From: Hoplostethus atlanticus
Taxonomy: Eukaryota > Chordata > Actinopteri > Trachichthyiformes > Trachichthyidae
Direction: 5' to 3'
DNA: 64,000 nucleotides
Assembly: GCA_034670405.1 (NCBI GenBank)
Contig: JAXDDX010000044.1
Coordinates: 3,064,001-3,128,000, forward strand
Shown one piece after another: positions 14,086-26,640 of the stretch; the first letter of the stretch is position 1, and each line of letters opens with the position of its first letter. Below the pieces are notes generated by a model. That model did not search any database and was not told where the DNA came from. It saw only the letters and a list, made by a program, of their open reading frames with translations. Both the position numbers and the translations under genes were made by a program.

Positions 14086-14932
14086 GATATTTCACACAGT
14101 TATGCTATTTTGGGCAAAACAGTCCTGATTGCTCAAGCAACCCTTATACGCTTTGCTACGCTTTCAGCAAGGACAATGTACTGTAGCCCATAGCTTCAGA
14201 CAAAATCAAGAACTGTGCCTCTGAACACCTTCAGCATTTAAATCCTCCTGACCCACTTAACAATCCTAGCCACCTCATCCCAGTCACTAACCATTATGCT
14301 GACCCAACTCTGACCGTATGGAAGCAGCTCAACAGCTCCCAAAATAGCATAACGGTGTGAAATATCAACACAACCTGTAGAATATCTCAGAGACCCATTT
14401 TAATCTGTTCGAAACCCAACTTTGGATCAAACCCAGGCTTTGATACAGCTTAGATATGTCTATGCTAGAGTGATAAAGCTCAGTAGCAACTCTGTTCAAA
14501 TGTAGGGAACCTCATGAAGGGTTAGCCTCAGCCACAGTTAGGTTTTCTGTGGATGTGACAGAGTTTGACAAAGTGACATTAAAGTGACAGGTGTAAAGGG
14601 TTGCCCGTCAGGGCTGTTTCTGACGTGTTCCTGGAGTAAACCACCAAAAACACAACTCTCTCCTCTATCTCCCGCTGACATAAGCAACATCACATAGTCT
14701 TTCCACCATACTTAAAGAGAGCTTTTCATGTGACTCTGTCCTTTTTTACATATCTTTGTTCTCTTTCAAGAAGAAAGACTCATCCACACTGTGGAAACAC
14801 ATAATAATGTCCAGGGAAACATAGACATGAGGAAAGGTTCCTCTCATCTTTGCTGCTTTCCAGCGATGTTCAAGTTCAAACAAGGGAGAGTTGAGTGCAT
14901 TATCATGCCCCTCTTGTTGTTCGGAGTCCCAT

Positions 14933-14933
<1 letters not shown>

Positions 14934-14984
<51 letters not shown>
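14934..14984. repeat. (CA)n microsatellite
   Basis: About 25 uninterrupted CA units. A run of 12 C follows separately at 15135-15146. Confidence 0.97.
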
Positions 14985-14988
<4 letters not shown>

Positions 14989-15473
14989 TATTTGCATGCA
15001 TACTGTAAAACTGCAAGACAAACACAGACAGGTGTTTGTGGGTACTCAATCCTTCAAAAGACAAAGACCGAGCTCTGACAAAAATGAAACAGCTCCTAGA
15101 AGAGCATAACAGTGTAAAACTCACAGCTAGCCAGCCCCCCCCCCCCTGTTCTGTCACTTTCATGATCCACTAGCACTTTCCATATAGCAGGGTGCCACTC
15201 CTCCAACTCCTTCGTTTCCATAATCCAATGCTAGTATCTGGCTTTGTTCAAAGGACTGAGAGGCTTCACGGAGGCATATTTGTGCACACATAACTACCAG
15301 TGTAATCCTTCCACCTGTCTTCACAAAACCGTTTTAGTGGCTGAGGAGGGAAGCAAAACGCAAACAATTTCCGAATGGGGCAGAGTTTTGCATTTCTGAT
15401 AGCCGTAAATTAATAGACACAGATGGAGTGACAGATAGAGTTACAAAGATATTTTACCACACAGAAGAAGTCC

Positions 15474-15839
15474 AACATTGAACTGTTTGGTCAGAATCAA
15501 AAATGCATCAAAACATCCCACGACCAAAATGGCGGTGGGAGTGTCATGGTCTGGGGCTGTTCTTGTTCCTCTGGACCTGACCTGGATTCTAAGCATTCAA
15601 GAAAATCTACCAAAGAATGGCTCAGGAAGAAGAAGCTTAATGTGTTGGATTGGCCAAGTTAAAGTCCTGACCTAAATCTAACAGATGCTGTGGCAGGATC
15701 TGAAGCAGGATGTTCATGGGAGACTCCCACAAACCTCACTATGTTGGCTGAGTTCTGTAAGGAGGACTGGGAGAAAATCCCTCAAGGAAGATGCAAGAGA
15801 CTGATCAGTGAGGAGATATTTACTCCAAGTCATCGCTGA
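15474..15839 (+). pseudogene. Tc1/mariner transposase C-terminal half
   Basis: One frame of 121 codons can be read with a single internal stop. It starts with NIELFG, passes through GGGSVMVWG, a shortened KST-KEWLRKKK stretch and the signature WPS-stop-SPDLN (TAA where the family has Q, codon 15660-15662), and ends with CKEDWEKIP and RLI. In Tc1 transposases the last catalytic acidic residue follows SPDLN within a few residues and is Glu; here that position reads Asp (LTD). The block carrying the second catalytic Asp (family QQDNDPKH) appears collapsed into DSKHS, implying an internal deletion. No N-terminal HTH or terminal repeats were recognised, so this is a fragment. Confidence 0.8.
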
Positions 15840-16916
15840 TAAAGAAGGTGCCACAACTTACTGATTAAAGGAGTTCACATCTTTTTGCACACAGGCATAT
15901 ATGAAATTACAGTATATCAGATTTAATTGTGCATGTTCTTTATTTGTGACATCTTCATTAAGACTTGAGGTGTAGATACGGATTATAAGAGGCTATTCCT
16001 CTATAACAGGGGTAGGCAATTATAATTATATTTATAGGCCTGCTCTATAATATATGAAATACTGTCCACCCGCTGTAGGGTAGGTGTACTCATAGTGTGT
16101 AATTTGAGCTTTTCATTGAACTTTAGTCATATCCATATTATTGCCTGGGTGAATACTTGATTCTGATTGGCTGGGGAGTGACTATTACACATCTACATTC
16201 CAACCAGATGCTCCCAGCAAAATTGTGTAATTGCAGTTTTAAATTAATAGCTTAAAAATCATGTGTGGAAAGCAATATGCATGCTTTCCACGCCAGACAT
16301 ACACTGCCATATGTTATTTTAATAAAAGGGTTTTCAAATTAATTCCAACATGCGAAAGATAGAAAGCAAACCTGATGAATGTGCTAATCTTTTTGATACG
16401 ACTTTCTAACCTTCTAAACTTTCTAACCTTCCCCAGACGGACACTCACAACTCACTCCCTGAGGTCCTCTGAGGTCTCCTTAGATCGGGCCATAGTGTTT
16501 TTCTTTAACCTGCATGGGTAACACCAAACTCCTCCACAAAGATCTGACCTTGGCTTGGTTAACTCCATATCTACTTACCTACTTCATTTAACTAATGCAA
16601 GAGGAGGTTCACTTCACCTGCATTAATTCCTATTAACTAATTTCATTTTGCTACATGCACAATTTCCTAAAATACATATGAAATTGGTGAATCCTTTATT
16701 TTGATTGCACGGTAAAAAGAAAAAAAATCACAAGAGGTTGACAAACTTCCCATTATGACTGTAGATGCACAAACACACACAACATACATCTTATTTTGGG
16801 TCTGTGTTCATTACAGTAGCTATATGTGTTGCTGGGGCCTGTGGTGCTGTAGGCTGCAGATAACAGTGAGCCAATGTGTTAAGCCAAGCGGGATAAGCCT
16901 GGTCTGTATGTCCACC
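15840..16916. other. Non-coding stretch
   Basis: AT-rich. The first 120 bp may be the 3' non-coding part of the Tc1 relic, but no terminal repeat is evident. Nothing else was recognised. Confidence 0.45.
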
Positions 16917-16940
16917 AGAGAGAGAGAGAGCGAGAGCGCA

Positions 16941-16994
<54 letters not shown>
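16917..16994. repeat. (GA)n microsatellite with CGAG interruptions
   Basis: About 78 bp of GA with cgagagcgcaagcg interruptions near the left end. The 161-codon frame spanning it owes its length to the translated Arg-Glu repeat and is not a gene. Confidence 0.97.
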
Positions 16995-16999
<5 letters not shown>

Positions 17000-18715
17000 A
17001 GCAGCAGGAGAGCAGGCAACTGTGACTCACAAGCCCTTAAGGAGCAAACCTGCAAACCTGGAACACAAACTTTTCTTTTACCCCTTCTTTTACTCAGACA
17101 GCCAAAACAACACACAGGCACAACCCACACAGAATTTTAAACTTTGGACCTATCATGGCATTTTTCATCCAAATGTAGACCAATTTATTCCAAATGTAAA
17201 TTGGATGCCATCCAGGTTGAATGTGGCCCATGGTGTGTGAAATACATAACAATAACAGCTCTGATAACCACAATAATTACCCCGTAGATCTTTCTCCCAG
17301 CTCTGTCCAGGAGATTTATGCTGCTCTGCTACTAATATACCTTGCACTGCAGCCAAGCTAATTGTGAACCTGGTAACTATAGTTTTCCCAAAACATTTTT
17401 AAATGTTAATATAATGAATTATAATGCTGAAATTCCTTGGGTTAAATTGCAGATGCTGCATGCAGTTTTTTTTCCCTTTTTTACTTTGACCTATCTTAAT
17501 AATTTTACATCTGTGGAGGTACAGGAAATGAGAGAGGAAAACGCTCTCAGTCCCAGTCAATGAACCTTTACTTCCCCAGCATATTGAGATCCATTCGTGG
17601 TCATTTGGAGTGTTTGATGAAAAGGCCATGGCAAGGAGGGGAAAGTATGCATGGTGCTGCATGACTGCTGCTGCCAAGCAAGGCATAAGGTGATTTGGCT
17701 GTGACTGGTGGAGAGAGGGGAGGTCTAGTGGAACAGGATAGTGGCAAGAGATGAGAGGGGTAGGAGGGAGAGAGAGAGAGCAATGAAGGGGGGGAAATGA
17801 GTGGTAGGGCACATAGCCAAACACATAGGCCTCACTTTCCTCATACAATCTCAAGTCAACAGGTGCCATACCCACTGAGCAGCTGGACTGAGTGTTTGGG
17901 GGGCACAGAGTCATTCAGGTTTCTATTTTCTGCTCACCGCTATCAAATGGAAAAACAACATGACTGTATTGCTTTGAGCATTTGGGAAGGCAGCCAGCAA
18001 CTTTAGTCTAGCAACTAAGAGGCTAAGCCATTTAACTTTAATCAATGATACAGCCTTTGGGAAGAGGATAGACACGCGTGAACACACATTCACACACCTG
18101 AGTGAGCATGCATGCACACTTAAAACATGCACATACAATCATCACAGCCTCCACTCTCATTTACGTCTCAATTGCTGTTGATAAAGGAAGTGAGTGGAAT
18201 TATGCAAATCATCATGTAAATGTATTATACAGCAGATCATGACAAGGTACCTTCCTACTGAATGGGCCAACACACAACTCATCTACAGCCGCAATGGCGA
18301 CCACAAGTATCAGCTTTCCTGTTGAAACAGCAAAATACATAAACATGCAAAAACCAAAAGCCACTCCACAGCAGAAAAAATATTGAAGTTTCCATACAGA
18401 GGCAAATGGAAAGATATATTTAGAAGACGGCATCATTGTTCCGCACCACATACTTAATTGCAAAAAAACAATAGGCCATACACCGACTACCAGGAGCTGC
18501 TGGTTCTCCAGCCAGAAAATGATCTTCTCATGGGCATCAACCTTCACTCCAGATGCGCAGCAACAAACATAATTGATCATACAGCAAAGGAAATGAGAAA
18601 CAAAATTGTATCGCATATAGCAACAAAATCATAAAAATAACTGAAAAGTCCATGACATGTTGAGAAGCCTGCTTTGGTAGTGTAGTTGGCCTCCATAATA
18701 AATAATGTACCAACA
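16995..18715. other. Non-coding stretch, possibly including the hAT relic's 5' part
   Basis: No features assigned. The 171-codon minus frame at 17399-17914 has no domain and is Pro/Ser/His-rich. Sequence from about 18240 could belong to the hAT relic that becomes recognisable at 18716, but I could not match it. Confidence 0.4.
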
Positions 18716-19335
18716 TGTATTTTCCTTGATTTGGTTGAGCTTGAAAGGCAGTCAGCTGAAACAGACCGTCTGCTAAACTGCCTCCACTGGAGGAAAACAA
18801 TTTAATTGGTTTTGCTTGTGATGGTGCAAGTGCCACAAGAAAAATGTGGGGTAACAACCAACCTACAGCAGAAGTACCAAAATCTTATGATCTGGCACTG
18901 TGAAAGGTGAAAAAAGGTAGGAAGCTCTCTCAGCTGTTGTCAGGCTGGAGTTCCACAATATGATGTTCACAAGCCATAAAAGGATGAAGCAGATTGATTC
19001 AACTCCTTGAGTCACTCATCAAGACAACAGGCATGGTGCAAACATGGTCCAGTATGCAGACTTGCTTGAACAATTCAGTTCTTGATCCAGCAAATTGGCC
19101 TGAACCTTTGTATGGACACTATGGGGAGACTTCCATCAAAGTGTACTTGAGGGGTTCAGGGATTATAAGGAGGATCCAAGCACCATATCTGAAGATTTGG
19201 TCCCACTTACCAATATACTCAGCCTCATATCTGTAAGAAGTGCAGAATGTGAACAGGGATTTGGTTTAATGAATGTCATTGTCAAGCCATCGCGGTGTAG
19301 TCTACTGTTAATGAATGTGTCCCCACCAATTACCC
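18716..19335 (+). pseudogene. hAT transposase pseudogene (KIAA1586/ZNF862-like lineage)
   Basis: Three conserved blocks occur in order on the plus strand. (1) 18716-18790: FLDLVELERQSAE and LLNCL. (2) Frame-shifted, 18775-18900: ENNLIGFACDGAS, equivalent to the hAT core NLIGF-x-DGAS block. (3) 19146-19335: LEGF, EDPSTI, EDLVPL, NILSLI, SAECEQGF and LMNVI, the C-terminal hATC dimerisation region (family SAECERGFS-x-MN). Block 3 is open for about 60 codons. Frameshifts separate the blocks and roughly 300 codons between blocks 2 and 3 are missing, so this is an internally deleted dead copy. No BED finger or terminal repeats were located. Confidence 0.8.
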
Positions 19336-19748
19336 ACTAATTACTGTTAACCTCAGTGGCCCTCCATTACCAAAGTGGAATGCAAGGGAGTACTGAGGAC
19401 TGCTGTGAACCCAGTGTTGAGAGTTGAGCCACACCTTGACACCAGTTACAGATAGAAAGCCAAGGACACAGGAAGTCAGAACCTGGTATTAGGGAGAGTT
19501 TTCTTTACCAAATTGAAAAGCTATTGATTTATGGACTGATAAATCAATAGCTAAATAAACAAACGGCTGGGCCAGATAATAATTACTTTCTTCCTTCTGA
19601 ATCGAAATGCTTATTATTGTCTTGTCTCAGAAAAGGTCTAGGAAGTGGAAAATTATTATAGACAAATCTATGTAACATTTAAAGGACAGCAATTAGACGT
19701 TATGATGTACCTCATGGCATTTTTCCGTAACAAAAATAAGTACGTACA

Positions 19749-19781
<33 letters not shown>

Positions 19782-19782
19782 G
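19749..19782. repeat. (TGCG)n tetranucleotide repeat
   Basis: About eight TGCG units. CpG in every unit is notable in a CpG-poor surrounding. Confidence 0.95.
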
Positions 19783-20794
19783 TCTTGGCAATCAGCAACG
19801 CTAGGAGCTCTCTGTCTGGGTGTCATGGCTGACTGCTGACTGAGGGTGTTGTTTTTCCTAGAGGCAGGCTACAATCTGATTACTGTAATTCTATTCTTCC
19901 ATAATATATCATGGTAGAAAAAACACCAAACAAAGCATAAAATGTGTTTCTAGAGGAAACTGCAGAGAATCTCCATCCTACCTGCTCCCCTCCACTTTAA
20001 CACGCAATACACCAAGGTTTTGGGAGAGCTCATTCGCTCTGGTGCACCATGCTAACTTCCAACGTTGTCTTTGTCTCGAAAGTTAATTTTGTGTTTACAA
20101 GTACGAGAGCTTGCTTAGAGCATGGAGTCCAACCACAGATACTTATACTTGTTCACTTTAAAGTACTGAATGACTGATATGGGAATGATCCATCACTATT
20201 AAGATTACTTACCATTTAGCTTCAGAGCTGCTTCAAGTTAGCATTTGTCACTTCTGATATAATGTTGCTCACCTAATATCACTCAACATAGACTAACTAA
20301 AGAGTTAGCATGGAATTATCTACTGGGGATTTTATGTTCTCATTACTTGACCAACAGAACAATCTCCCAGAAGTCTGACGTTTTCTGATGTAATCCTTAC
20401 GAATTACATCTGTCTCAACCAGCCAAAGGGGATTTCATTGAGGGGACAGGTGATATCAAACAAGCTTTCAAGCACCCGGTCTAGCTTACAGCCATGCACT
20501 TCTTCTTTGATGGTGCCCGTCTGTAACAGATAAACTTGGTGAAGGAGATTGGGAGGGAGAGAGAAAAAGAAAGAGTGAGAAATAAGAACGTCTCCCTATA
20601 AAGTTTGTGTGTAGGTGTATGTTTATGTGTGTGTGTGCGTGTTCGTATCCTCATGCCCATGTGTGTATCCTGTATCTTTTAATGATAGAGGTCTCACAGG
20701 CCGGGCTGACAATAGATGTTCCAGTGAAGGACTCCTATAAACTGCACATGGAAAGAGTGACGCAAACGCTTTTGTTAAACAGCATCTGCACATG

Positions 20795-20796
<2 letters not shown>

Positions 20797-20840
<44 letters not shown>
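20797..20840. repeat. (CA)n microsatellite
   Basis: About 22 uninterrupted CA units. Confidence 0.97.
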
Positions 20841-20841
<1 letters not shown>

Positions 20842-21029
20842 GTAAATCTGTTTGTTTCTCACTAAAAGTGAGATCTGGAAGTGAATGGTGGTCTACCTAC
20901 AAGCTGCTGCCTAAAACTGAATTGTCTATCAACAAATATATTGTTTTGCTGTGCACTCAGTAAATAACCACTTTAAATTCCTTTGGTTTTGAAAAAGCAC
21001 AAGAAGACTGAAAGCAAAATAATACTGAT

Positions 21030-21490
21030 AATTTATTTATAGAGCTCTTCTCAGCACAGACACAAAGCGCTTTATAAAGAAGTAAATAAGACAAAACATA
21101 AAATCAACAGCAATGAAAGCAAGGTAAGAAATATAAAAGAATGGCAAGAAACATAAGAGTAGAGGGTAGGACACAAACAGTTAATAAAAGATCATTGCAT
21201 AAAAGCAAGTCTATAAAAGTGAGATGTGACCGAAAACATGATACAGATTTAACAGCCTAAGCTCCTAAAACAGGTCGATCCAAAGTTTAGGAGTCCTGAT
21301 GGTAAAGAACCAATTACCTCTTGTTTTTAATCCAGACTTTGGAACAGCCAATAGGAACCTGCACGAGGACCTCAGGCTGTGATTAAAAAGTCTGTGCCAA
21401 ACCCATCTGTGCCTTATAAGTGATCAGTAAAATCTTAAAATCAATTCTGAAACTAACCAATTTAAAGATGCTAAAACTTGTGTGACGAAT
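21030..21490 (-). repeat. High-copy teleost interspersed repeat (LINE-associated type)
   Basis: The stretch begins with TTTATTTATAGAGC and AAAGCGCTTTATAAAGA, passes through an A-rich region with TAAAAG blocks, and continues with TTTTTAATCCAGACTTTGGAAC, TCAGTAAAATCTTAAAATCAA and CTGAAACTAACCAATTTAAAGATGCTAAAACTTGTGTGA-like order. This arrangement of short phrases is one I associate with an abundant fish repeat that normally ends in tatataaagcgct. No coding is visible. Orientation is assumed from the A-rich tail convention and is uncertain. Confidence 0.5.
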
Positions 21491-21811
21491 GAAAAAGATA
21501 TGTGGTTCTGATATAGGTGGCGCTGAATTTGATCCCAAGGTTGTATATATGTACAGTACCTTTACAACTGACCTGATTTCCCTGAAGCAATTCTGCATAA
21601 TGTATGTGGATAAACTGTTTTGGTATAAAATTGTCACCTGAGGGATGAGAGCGGTGGAAATGTGCAAGAAAGCTTTGCTTCTTCTACCTCTGGTCTGTAC
21701 CGTTCAGTGACTTATTGACTTATGGACATTGTTCACAGCTAATCTGATACCGCCAGGCAATTCTGTTAACTACGCTCTCTCACTCATGCCATAATGATTA
21801 CTTTGAGATTT

Positions 21812-21814
<3 letters not shown>

Positions 21815-21857
<43 letters not shown>
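21815..21857. repeat. (TG)n microsatellite
   Basis: About 21 uninterrupted TG units. Confidence 0.97.
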
Positions 21858-21858
<1 letters not shown>

Positions 21859-23331
21859 TGTATTTATAGGATTGACAACTAGCGTAATAATAGCCATGTC
21901 CTGTGTCTCACTGATAGAAAAAAAAGGAACTGTGCTGGCTGAGGAAGATGGAAGGATGGAGGAGGTGAAAAGGAGAAGAAGAAACTGAGGAAAGGAAGAA
22001 ACTGATTGAGATGACACGCAGCCGACCCTGAAATCTTCATCACTGATACCGGGGAAGAGGAAGCAAAAGATAGAAGCTTTTTTGTGCACGAGTTGGATAT
22101 ATCGACCACATCGGGTGGGGACTTCACAAAATGACTATATGAAGTATTGAATGGGGACCGGCAGGAACTATATAAGGAGTTAGCTGCTGCTGTATGGCAT
22201 TGTCTATAACACACACACAACACATCCTGTTCAGACATTGACACTCCCAGAACTTCCTGTTGTATGAGGAAAGAAATCAGACTTTAACACAATACAACAG
22301 ATAGTTGTCATTCTTTATTGTTTCTCTTATACCAACTCTCTCACCCCCACTCTTTCTCACAATGCAATGTGTGTATGTGTGTGCACCTGCGCTTGTGCAT
22401 GTGAACGTGTCTCCTAAACTGTCATTCATTTGTGATTAAGACCAGTTGTCTACACAGTGACAACAGGAGAGTACTGCTGTTGATGCACAACTGAGATAAG
22501 GGAAACATTATCAAGTCATCAACAGAAAAAGATGCCCTCCTTTATCAATGTCAGTCAAGCCGAGGTGAATGGATGTGAAGTGATGCTGATATTTCCTTCA
22601 GATAAGTTCACCATAAAAGAGCTTCAACTGTGGTAAATCAGGTGTTCCTTACATCTATGGCAAGAGTGGAATCATGCTATTAAAGACCTGAATAGAATTG
22701 TAACAAGAGACATCAAAATATATTGGTTTAGTCAAAAGATCACCCTGCTATATTTCTTCATCCCACATCTTGATGCTGTTGTATTTCATGTCTTTGCCTA
22801 ATAGTTACAATTGTTTACAAGTATTTAAATTCCTTTGCATGTTATAACTGCTATTGAGTGTTACTGTCCAATGCTGACAATTTTCACAGTATCTCAACTA
22901 ACTAGCCACAAGCCAGAAGAGAAGAAAGGGACAGAGCGTCGTCTCTATTCATTATCAGATCGTCGAGGCTCCTCTGATGCTTCTATTGTCATTCATCCTG
23001 AGCTGCATTTTATAGTGACTGCCTACAAGGACAGAGATGCCTCGGTTCTGACACAAGAAAGGATACAAAGAGTCTGAACAGATCCAAGCTGTTGCATCTC
23101 TATTGATTTGGTTCCCAATGCAGCAGGCAACAAGGTGAGAACATTGTATGGCTTTTGAGGATTTTTGAGGATCAGTGCACACCCTATGATTCTTTGTTAT
23201 AGAGCGAACAAGCTTTAAGATCTTGGGAAATTTACACCGTGTACCGTCCTCACCTGGGATCCTGAAATATTTGTTCTCCTGCTATAAATCCTGGCTTTGT
23301 AGATGTATACAGACACAAGGGGAATCAGCAC
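21858..23331. other. Non-coding stretch
   Basis: No recognisable coding or repeat signature. Chance frames up to 121 codons on the minus strand lack motifs and overlap the TG tract's flank. Confidence 0.5.
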
Positions 23332-23848
23332 TGGCTACGTTTACATGCACGGAGTAACTGGCTATTGGCCATACTCCGGTTAAGGTCTTATTTAGGTTAA
23401 GCTGTTTACATGAACTATTGATACCCTGCAATGAATAAACCAGTAAACAGAATATTCCTGTCTACTTGTTGTTTCCTGTCCACACAGATAAAGCAACAAA
23501 AAAAAGCTGCAACAACCAGCTACCCTCTTTGACTGAGCAATAGGTTACTTCTAACTCAGGGGAAATAAATGATCCCAATAGTAATCATGATAGTAAATAT
23601 TGATTGCCTCCATGTTCATCAAAATGTGCCCATAATGCTGTGGGAGTCTGGGTTTGTGCAGACGGCGAGAACCGAAAGTCAATGGAGTAAGAGGTTTACA
23701 TGCCACAGTAGGCTAGGCATCCAAACTGGGTTTCTAATCTAATCTGGTTTTTCTAATCCAGGTATGACATTTACAGGCACAGACCAAAACTGGGTTACCC
23801 GAGTAACCGGGATGAGAATGGATTTCTCTGTGCATGTTAATGTAGCCA
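23332..23848. mobile_element. 517-bp MITE-like element with imperfect terminal inverted repeats
   Basis: The left end reads tggctacgtttacatgcac and the right end, reverse-complemented, tggctacattaacatgcac: 17 of 19 identical. A CAC trinucleotide directly flanks both ends (23329-23331 and 23849-23851), which could be a 3-bp target duplication as in PIF/Harbinger elements. There is no transposase coding, so it would be mobilised in trans. Internal phrases such as tttacatgccac and gggttacccgagtaaccggg are further partly palindromic. Superfamily not proven. Confidence 0.7.
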
Positions 23849-23923
23849 CACAGGACAGCCATCTTGAAAGTGGTGATCATAACATGGTACACTGCTTACA
23901 GTGGGTATGGGGGTAATTACACT

Positions 23924-23958
23924 CACACACACACACACACGCACACACACACACACAC
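23924..23958. repeat. (CA)n microsatellite
   Basis: About 17 CA units with one G substitution. Confidence 0.95.
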
Positions 23959-25560
23959 TCCAATTACAATGGGTTTGTCTGCCCTTGGCTGGTGCTCATT
24001 TGTAATTGCTTGCCTGTGGGGTGGCATAACACCTAGGGTACAGGGTAAAAATGACTCTGTTATTCAACAAGTCCCAGGCGACCACCAACGATGCGTAGTG
24101 TAAATTATGTGCTCTTCTATTAAAAAAACCCAGTTTGACCTCTCTGAGCTGTGTCTGTGTCCCATTGCGCATAGGTGTTAATCTCTGTAACTAATCAGGA
24201 GTTAATCATAATTCCTATTTAACTATGTGCCACTTAGGTGTTATCTGAAGGAAACTTCCCAACATCCCTAATGATTTCCTCTAATGAATCTTTCATTATC
24301 GCATCTCCTGCTGAGACACATTGAGCTTCGACTGGATGGATGGAAGGAAGGAAGGAAAAGACCCAAGATCCGCAGAGAGAAACACAGAAAATCAAACTAA
24401 CCTAAGTCCCGAGAGACAGAGAGAGAGCACAGTAGTGTTAAAGGTAACTCGACGCAATCAGTCCAAAGTGTAAAACTAAGATGTAACGCAGGAACAAATG
24501 ACAGAACATTCATTCTCGATCATTTTTACTACATATATGAAATATAAAATGGACACTTCAATGAAATCCACTACCTTAACCGAGGGGTGTTCACAAAAAT
24601 CAGTTGCAGCTGAGATGGAGTTGGAGGTTGAAGTAAGTAAATAATAAGGAAGCAGCTCTTTTTTACAGTTTGAAGTTAATGATTTCAAAACTGTTTAGTT
24701 TGGATCCAAAAAGATAGATCCTCATTCCTCATGTACTGTATGTTTGAACTCAGACTCTTGTCAGGCATTAGCCATGTGAAATTGGTATGAATTTAGAATG
24801 TACAGTGTAATTAAGTGGAAAAACTGGGGCTCCCTAACTGAGGCTCCCTTGTGCCCATTAGATGGCAAGACAACAGAGAAATTTACAAAATGAATATGGA
24901 AAGCAATCTACTGCACAACTCCGGCTTGTTCCTTCTTGTTATGAAAGCATTAGCAACGCAGGCCTAATAACTAAAGTCACATCATGCAAAGTGTAGTCAA
25001 CTTTACAGCAGGAAGTGCTGAGTGGTTAAAAGAAGTGTCTTAATTGGTCTCCAAGGGGGGCCCTGCTGATAAGCCCACGCATGCTCTCCAGGCCAGAAGC
25101 AACAAATCTTTGAGCAATTTGGATTTATCGCACAAAACTTCAGCATTCATTTTCTTGAAAATGTAATTTCCCAATTTTATTTCATTTCCTGATTCAACAA
25201 TTATCTACCCATGTTAGATTAACTGAGGTAAAATGTTTCATGAAGTTGAAAGTGAAGAACAAATGCAATAAGATTTGAGTACAGTTCTAAATTGTGCGTA
25301 GCCAAGCAGTATTGAATGCAAAACTACTGCCATCCCCAGTGATTACATGGAGGACAATGTTCAGCTACAGTCCCAAAGAGCTGTTTTTAATCAGTTACGG
25401 TGTACACATCCCCACTCTGTTATTTGGACAAACACTGTAAAGCCCAGGCCAGAATGTAATGTAATTCAGGCAAGAACACACACAAGGACCTTTAGATGTG
25501 TAGTACAGATTCACGTGTGTGCAGGCACACACACACTACCCAAGCACATGGGCTGGGGCT
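23959..25560. other. Non-coding stretch
   Basis: A short GGAT/GGAA patch at 24334-24359 is the only structure noted. Confidence 0.5.
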
Positions 25561-25780
25561 GTTGTAGCCATGTGGTAGAGCTGTGGTAGAGGTTAGAGAA
25601 GCGGTTTTGTGACCGCTTCAAATCCCCCAGACCAACTGGAAAGATGTGGGTGGGGAAAGTGAATGAGTAGCACTCCCCTCCCTCAACACCCGCTGATGTG
25701 GTGCCCTTGAGCAATGCATTTAACCCCCAACTGCTCAAGCAGAGCTGCATAAATGTGAAGCAGAGCATTGCTGGAAAAAA
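25561..25780 (+). repeat. tRNA-derived SINE, copy 1 (plus)
   Basis: The head contains gaggttagagaagcggtttt, tgtgacc and cttcaaatccccc, which correspond to the tRNA-like promoter head and degenerate B box of a common fish SINE. The body, with gtgggtggggaaagtgaatg, ctcccctccctcaac, gtgcccttgagcaatgcatt and ccccaactgctc, is the conserved central part. Related copies occur at 27084-27242 and, on the minus strand, 49500-49700. It would be transcribed by RNA polymerase III if intact; the B box has diverged. Confidence 0.75.
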
Positions 25781-26640
25781 ACATGGAGATCAGTTGTCTT
25801 TCCTTGGATAAAAAGGTAAAAGAAAATTAAAAAGCCTGTCCATAATGTCTGAAATTCCACTGGCAGTGAATGAGAAGCAAGAAGTAATTCTGGCAGATTC
25901 TATGAATGAAGCTCTCCCTGCTGAGGCTGCTGTTACCTCGGCAATAAATGCAGACTGATGAAAACAGAGGAAAGCCTTGCTGCCATGGCCTTAAATGCAG
26001 GTATGCCAAACACAACATATAAAATGAATGGTCATGAGACCCAAAAGGAGGGATGAGAAGTATGAGAAGAAAAAAAATTCACTGAGTTACAAAGACAAAT
26101 ACTGGATACGTGTCTACTGGGCTTAAATCAACTCATCTGTGCTCAAATGGTTTGTAGTTTGTGAGGTGGAAAATAAAGAGAGACATTAATTCAACTTGGC
26201 AAGTTTTAGGACATGATGTCATAACTGAAATATTTGTTTGGTTGTTTTACAAGACTGACTCCATCAAAGTACCCAGCAACTGTTGAGTGCAGATTATATA
26301 AAGAGTTTTTGCAGTTTTGACATGCTTCATAAACAGCCTAACTTCAGTCCTGCTAGAGCCAGTGATTTTTCTATACAAAGCATGAGCAGTTGGACAATTG
26401 TGTGATTAGATGCGCACACTTAATGATATATATTTATTACCTGGTAAGTTGAAATAGGCTTTTCAGCATCAGTAAATGTGAGAGAGAGCACTTAGTCAAA
26501 GCCTTGAGTTTTCACTCCCATAGATTACTATGTGCAACTGCTGATTGACTAGAGCCACATTTAACAGTGTACTCAAAAGCCATTAGCTTCATCTCTATAG
26601 TGGAATCCTACAGTGGGTTAAGAAGAAGTAAAGGGAATTT
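25781..26640. other. Non-coding stretch
   Basis: No gene or element recognised. Confidence 0.5.

Larger units (their letters stand above)
19336..21029. other. Non-coding stretch with two microsatellites
   Basis: Contains a (TGCG)n tract at 19749-19782 and a (CA)n tract at 20797-20840. Otherwise no genes or elements recognised. Confidence 0.5.

Noticed and set aside
16755..17240. 161-codon plus frame
   Set aside because: Its length depends on the GA microsatellite; the rest has no motif.
17399..17914. 171-codon minus frame
   Set aside because: Pro/Ser/His-rich chance frame with no recognisable domain or context.
18212..18857. Minus frames of 134 and 106 codons
   Set aside because: They overlap the plus-strand hAT relic, whose motifs are clear; the minus frames have none.
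22835..23077. 80-codon plus frame with charged residues
   Set aside because: No domain, no context; chance frame.
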